A DNA stretch of 6,644 nt from an uncultured Paraprevotella sp. (GTDB lineage: Bacteria; Bacteroidota; Bacteroidia; Bacteroidales; Bacteroidaceae): positions 1 to 6,644 of the forward strand of contig CAAFWT010000092.1 in NCBI GenBank assembly GCA_900766785.1, read 5' to 3'. Made by a program: the position numbers and the translations under genes. Shown one piece after another: positions 4,455 to 6,644 of this stretch. The notes beneath the pieces are model-generated. The model was not told the origin of the DNA and ran no database searches. It saw nothing but the letters and a program-made list of their open reading frames with translations. How positions within the stretch are numbered: the stretch's first letter is position 1; each line of letters starts with the position of its first letter.

Positions 4455-6644
4455 TTAATGCTCTGTGGATACGGGACGGTATTGGAAATCCTTAACCTCC
4501 TGTTCGTCAAGCGAACCATTCACGTACCAGGATACGTGCATATCGCTGAAAACCTCCAGGGCTTGGCTGGCTGGCTCGCTGGTGGCTGGTTTCCACGAGG
4601 TACAGAAGAGAGGACGGCCAAACTTGTTGGCCTGTGCATTGAGCCATCCCATATGGTCGCTGCGTTGTGTGGTCACATAGCTGATGATATCACTCTGGCA
4701 CCATATCTTGTAGCACAAGTTGATGTTGGCATTTCCGAACGTCAGTCTGCTCCATCCTGCATAGACACCATGCACAAGGTTCTTGATGGGGTCAAAGCCT
4801 TCGGCGAAGGTGCTGGTGGATACACATGGAGTCATGAAGAGAGGTTGCTGGGCACCTGTGGCGCGAGCGGAGGCAAAGAGCTCATCCACCAGTTCTGTGC
4901 CCTTGCTGGTGTTGCTGCTGGTGGCACATACATTATTATATAGTTCCCATGCCAATATGCGTGGGTCTGTGGCATAGTGTGCCGTCACATCACTCACGTA
5001 ATCCACGAGTCGAGTGGTGGCTATGTTGATATAGGCATCGCTGAGCAACTGTGGCAGGACTGTCATGCCCATCTCTTCGGCCATCATCAGCAGACTGTCC
5101 ATCTCCTCATAGAAGGTGGTTGGGCGTGCTATGTGGTTGCGCAGGTCCAGCATCACGCTCACACTGTTGTAGGGGGTGGAGGTGCCTCTGAGACTGTTGA
5201 GCGTCTTGAGAGCGGTGGTCATATTGCTGCAATAGATGCCGCGTATGGCGTCGCGATTCATCCATCGGTAAGCCTTCCATCCCGACCATCGGCTCTGCTT
5301 GTCCTCATTGCTATCCATGAAGGGCGTGAAATGGTATGCCGTCACATCCTCCTCTTTCAGCGTTTCGCTGGTTATCCAGTTGACATGATTGGCTGCCATC
5401 TCTGTGGTGAGGGTGCTGTTGTCCAGCATGAAGATGGGCTTATGGTAATGGCTCATGAGGGCATCCAGGAATCCTTCGGGGGCATCATGGGTCACACCTA
5501 CGGCATCTCCCAAACTCCACATCCAGTTGGCCAGGTCGGTCTGTGTGCTGTCAGGTATTACTCCATCGGCCAACGGGGCCATGAAGAGGGGCTGGTTCTG
5601 GACAGCATACCTTACCTTGCGAAGGATGGTGGACAGTTTGTCCTTCACGTCGGAGTCAGATGATGTTTTCTGTGTCTGCTGGTATATGCACCATGCCTGT
5701 ATCCGCCGGTCGCAGTAATAGGTATTTATCAGACTGAAGGCATAATCGGCCAGGGTGGATACACTGGTGCTCATATCTTCGCTTGTGAGCAGGATGGGTA
5801 TTATGGTCATACCTGCCTTTTCGGCAGCAGAGAGCATTGTGGTGAAGCGTGACCTGGCAGTTGTGCTTCCTCCTGCCCATACATTTTTTCCCACGCGTAC
5901 CGCTATAGTGTTGTAGAGTCCGTCTCCTTTGTGAGCATTGATGGCAGATGTGGCTTCTTCAATAGAGTTGCACAGCAGGCCTTTGCTCTCGGCATGCTGC
6001 ATCCATCGCCATGCTCTGCGTTCTGACCAGACCTCGGTGTATTCTGCACCTGTCTCCACTCCTCCGAAATCACCTTGGAAGTCAAAGTTCTTCACCCATT
6101 GCGGTTCACTCTCATTGTATGGCTCAAAGTCGGCATAGAGCGCGTTGTGGAACATGGGATCCCAGTTGTAAAACGTGCTACGTCCCCATTTCACCTCCCA
6201 GTTGGGGTCGCAGGCACTCAGTCCCCAGGCATAGAAGTTGATGTTGTACTTGGCAAAGTCTACCAAGGTGCGGGCATATGTGGAACCATTGGGGCGTGTC
6301 ATACATTCGGTGCATACCAGCGGACGGTCGCCCAGTTTCTTGAGGCGTGTGTACATGCTGGCAGTCTCCTGGTTGAATCCGTCCTGACAGCTGTAGTCGT
6401 GATAGTTGTGCACGTCCATCAGACGTTCGGTGTTCTCACGGATGAGGCGTAGGCCTGTGGCTGTTGCTTTGTTGAGATTTACGCCGGTATCCCATATGAT
6501 GGACGAGGAGATGGGCTGGGTGCATCCTTCCTGCTGCATCCATTTGGCTATCTGGCTTATCCAGAACATCATGCCCTCGGTCTTGTCGTCATTCATGTTG
6601 GGCTCGTTCCAGATGTCCCACAGGACGATGCGCTTGTCTCCACG
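4455..6644 (-). CDS. Clan-A (GH5-like) glycoside hydrolase with two extra degenerate barrel copies, N-terminus missing
   Basis: This is the C-terminal 729 residues of a large glycosidase. The frame is open to the right edge, so the true start lies outside. Residues here are numbered from the first visible codon. Domain 1 (to about 190) holds RIVLWDIWNEPN with acid/base Glu14, a DVHNYHDY segment at 77-84, and RPLVCTECMTRP with nucleophile Glu113. These match Bacteroidetes cellulase-family proteins often annotated as endo-1,4-beta-xylanases. Domain 2 (about 204-442) and domain 3 (about 451-729) repeat the same fold signatures. AWRWM/AYRWM, GLLCN/GIYCS, AGMTIIPILL/MGMTVLPQLL and QPLFMAP/QPLFMTP recur at the same spacing. 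In both copies the WNEP glutamate is replaced (Gln323, Asn571) and the nucleophile position is Asp408 or Ser683, so they are probably non-catalytic, perhaps glycan binding. No T9SS tail is visible at its C-terminus. The substrate is inferred as xylan or a related beta-glycan. Confidence 0.88.
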   Translation of the reverse strand, partial: RGDKRIVLWDIWNEPNMNDDKTEGMMFWISQIAKWMQQEGCTQPISSSIIWDTGVNLNKATATGLRLIRENTERLMDVHNYHDYSCQDGFNQETASMYTRLKKLGDRPLVCTECMTRPNGSTYARTLVDFAKYNINFYAWGLSACDPNWEVKWGRSTFYNWDPMFHNALYADFEPYNESEPQWVKNFDFQGDFGGVETGAEYTEVWSERRAWRWMQHAESKGLLCNSIEEATSAINAHKGDGLYNTIAVRVGKNVWAGGSTTARSRFTTMLSAAEKAGMTIIPILLTSEDMSTSVSTLADYAFSLINTYYCDRRIQAWCIYQQTQKTSSDSDVKDKLSTILRKVRYAVQNQPLFMAPLADGVIPDSTQTDLANWMWSLGDAVGVTHDAPEGFLDALMSHYHKPIFMLDNSTLTTEMAANHVNWITSETLKEEDVTAYHFTPFMDSNEDKQSRWSGWKAYRWMNRDAIRGIYCSNMTTALKTLNSLRGTSTPYNSVSVMLDLRNHIARPTTFYEEMDSLLMMAEEMGMTVLPQLLSDAYINIATTRLVDYVSDVTAHYATDPRILAWELYNNVCATSSNTSKGTELVDELFASARATGAQQPLFMTPCVSTSTFAEGFDPIKNLVHGVYAGWSRLTFGNANINLCYKIWCQSDIISYVTTQRSDHMGWLNAQANKFGRPLFCTSWKPATSEPASQALEVFSDMHVSWYVNGSLDEQEVKDFQYRPVSTEH

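Noticed and set aside
4977..5663. Plus-strand open frames opposite the glycosidase, including this one and 4458-4943
   Set aside because: They are antisense to the repeated barrel domains and are His/Val/Gly-rich without domain features, typical of antisense translation.

Overview
The window looks like chromosomal DNA from a gut- or rumen-type Bacteroidales, most like Prevotella or Bacteroides. This rests on three things visible in the sequence: a FAS1 lipoprotein with a Bacteroidetes-style lipobox and charged export signal, a C-terminal tail resembling a type IX secretion sorting domain, and A-rich translation starts with no clear Shine-Dalgarno sequence. The species cannot be fixed from this sequence.

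Four clear genes lie on the minus strand, so transcription runs from high to low coordinates. (1) 6644-4455 is the 3' part of a large clan-A (GH5-like) glycoside hydrolase that enters from beyond the right edge. One catalytic-looking barrel is followed by two diverged barrel copies that have lost both catalytic glutamates. (2) After 33 bp, 4421-3648 encodes a small secreted protein with a probable beta-trefoil (ricin-like) region and a sorting-type tail. (3) After about 51 bp, 3596-2670 encodes a secreted SGNH esterase of the sialate O-acetylesterase/CE6 acetylxylan esterase type. (4) After 258 bp, which hold an inverted repeat and a candidate promoter, 2411-312 encodes a two-FAS1-domain lipoprotein, probably surface exposed.

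The short gaps suggest genes 1-3 are one operon. The FAS1 gene may be transcribed with them or from its own promoter. Together the set fits a polysaccharide-utilisation module acting on an acetylated plant polysaccharide such as xylan: a hydrolase cuts the backbone, an esterase removes acetyl groups, and a small lectin-like protein and a surface lipoprotein assist. No SusC/SusD pair, regulator or transporter is visible, so membership in a PUL is inference.

The left end (1-311) holds a possible C-terminal fragment of a plus-strand gene (3-92). It also holds the most striking non-coding element here: four exact copies of GCAAACGTTTGC at exactly 22-bp spacing (140-217), with variable G-rich spacers and dyad-symmetric outer flanks. 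The core matches the centre of classic LacI/PurR-type operators, but the array seems to sit between convergent genes, so its role is open.
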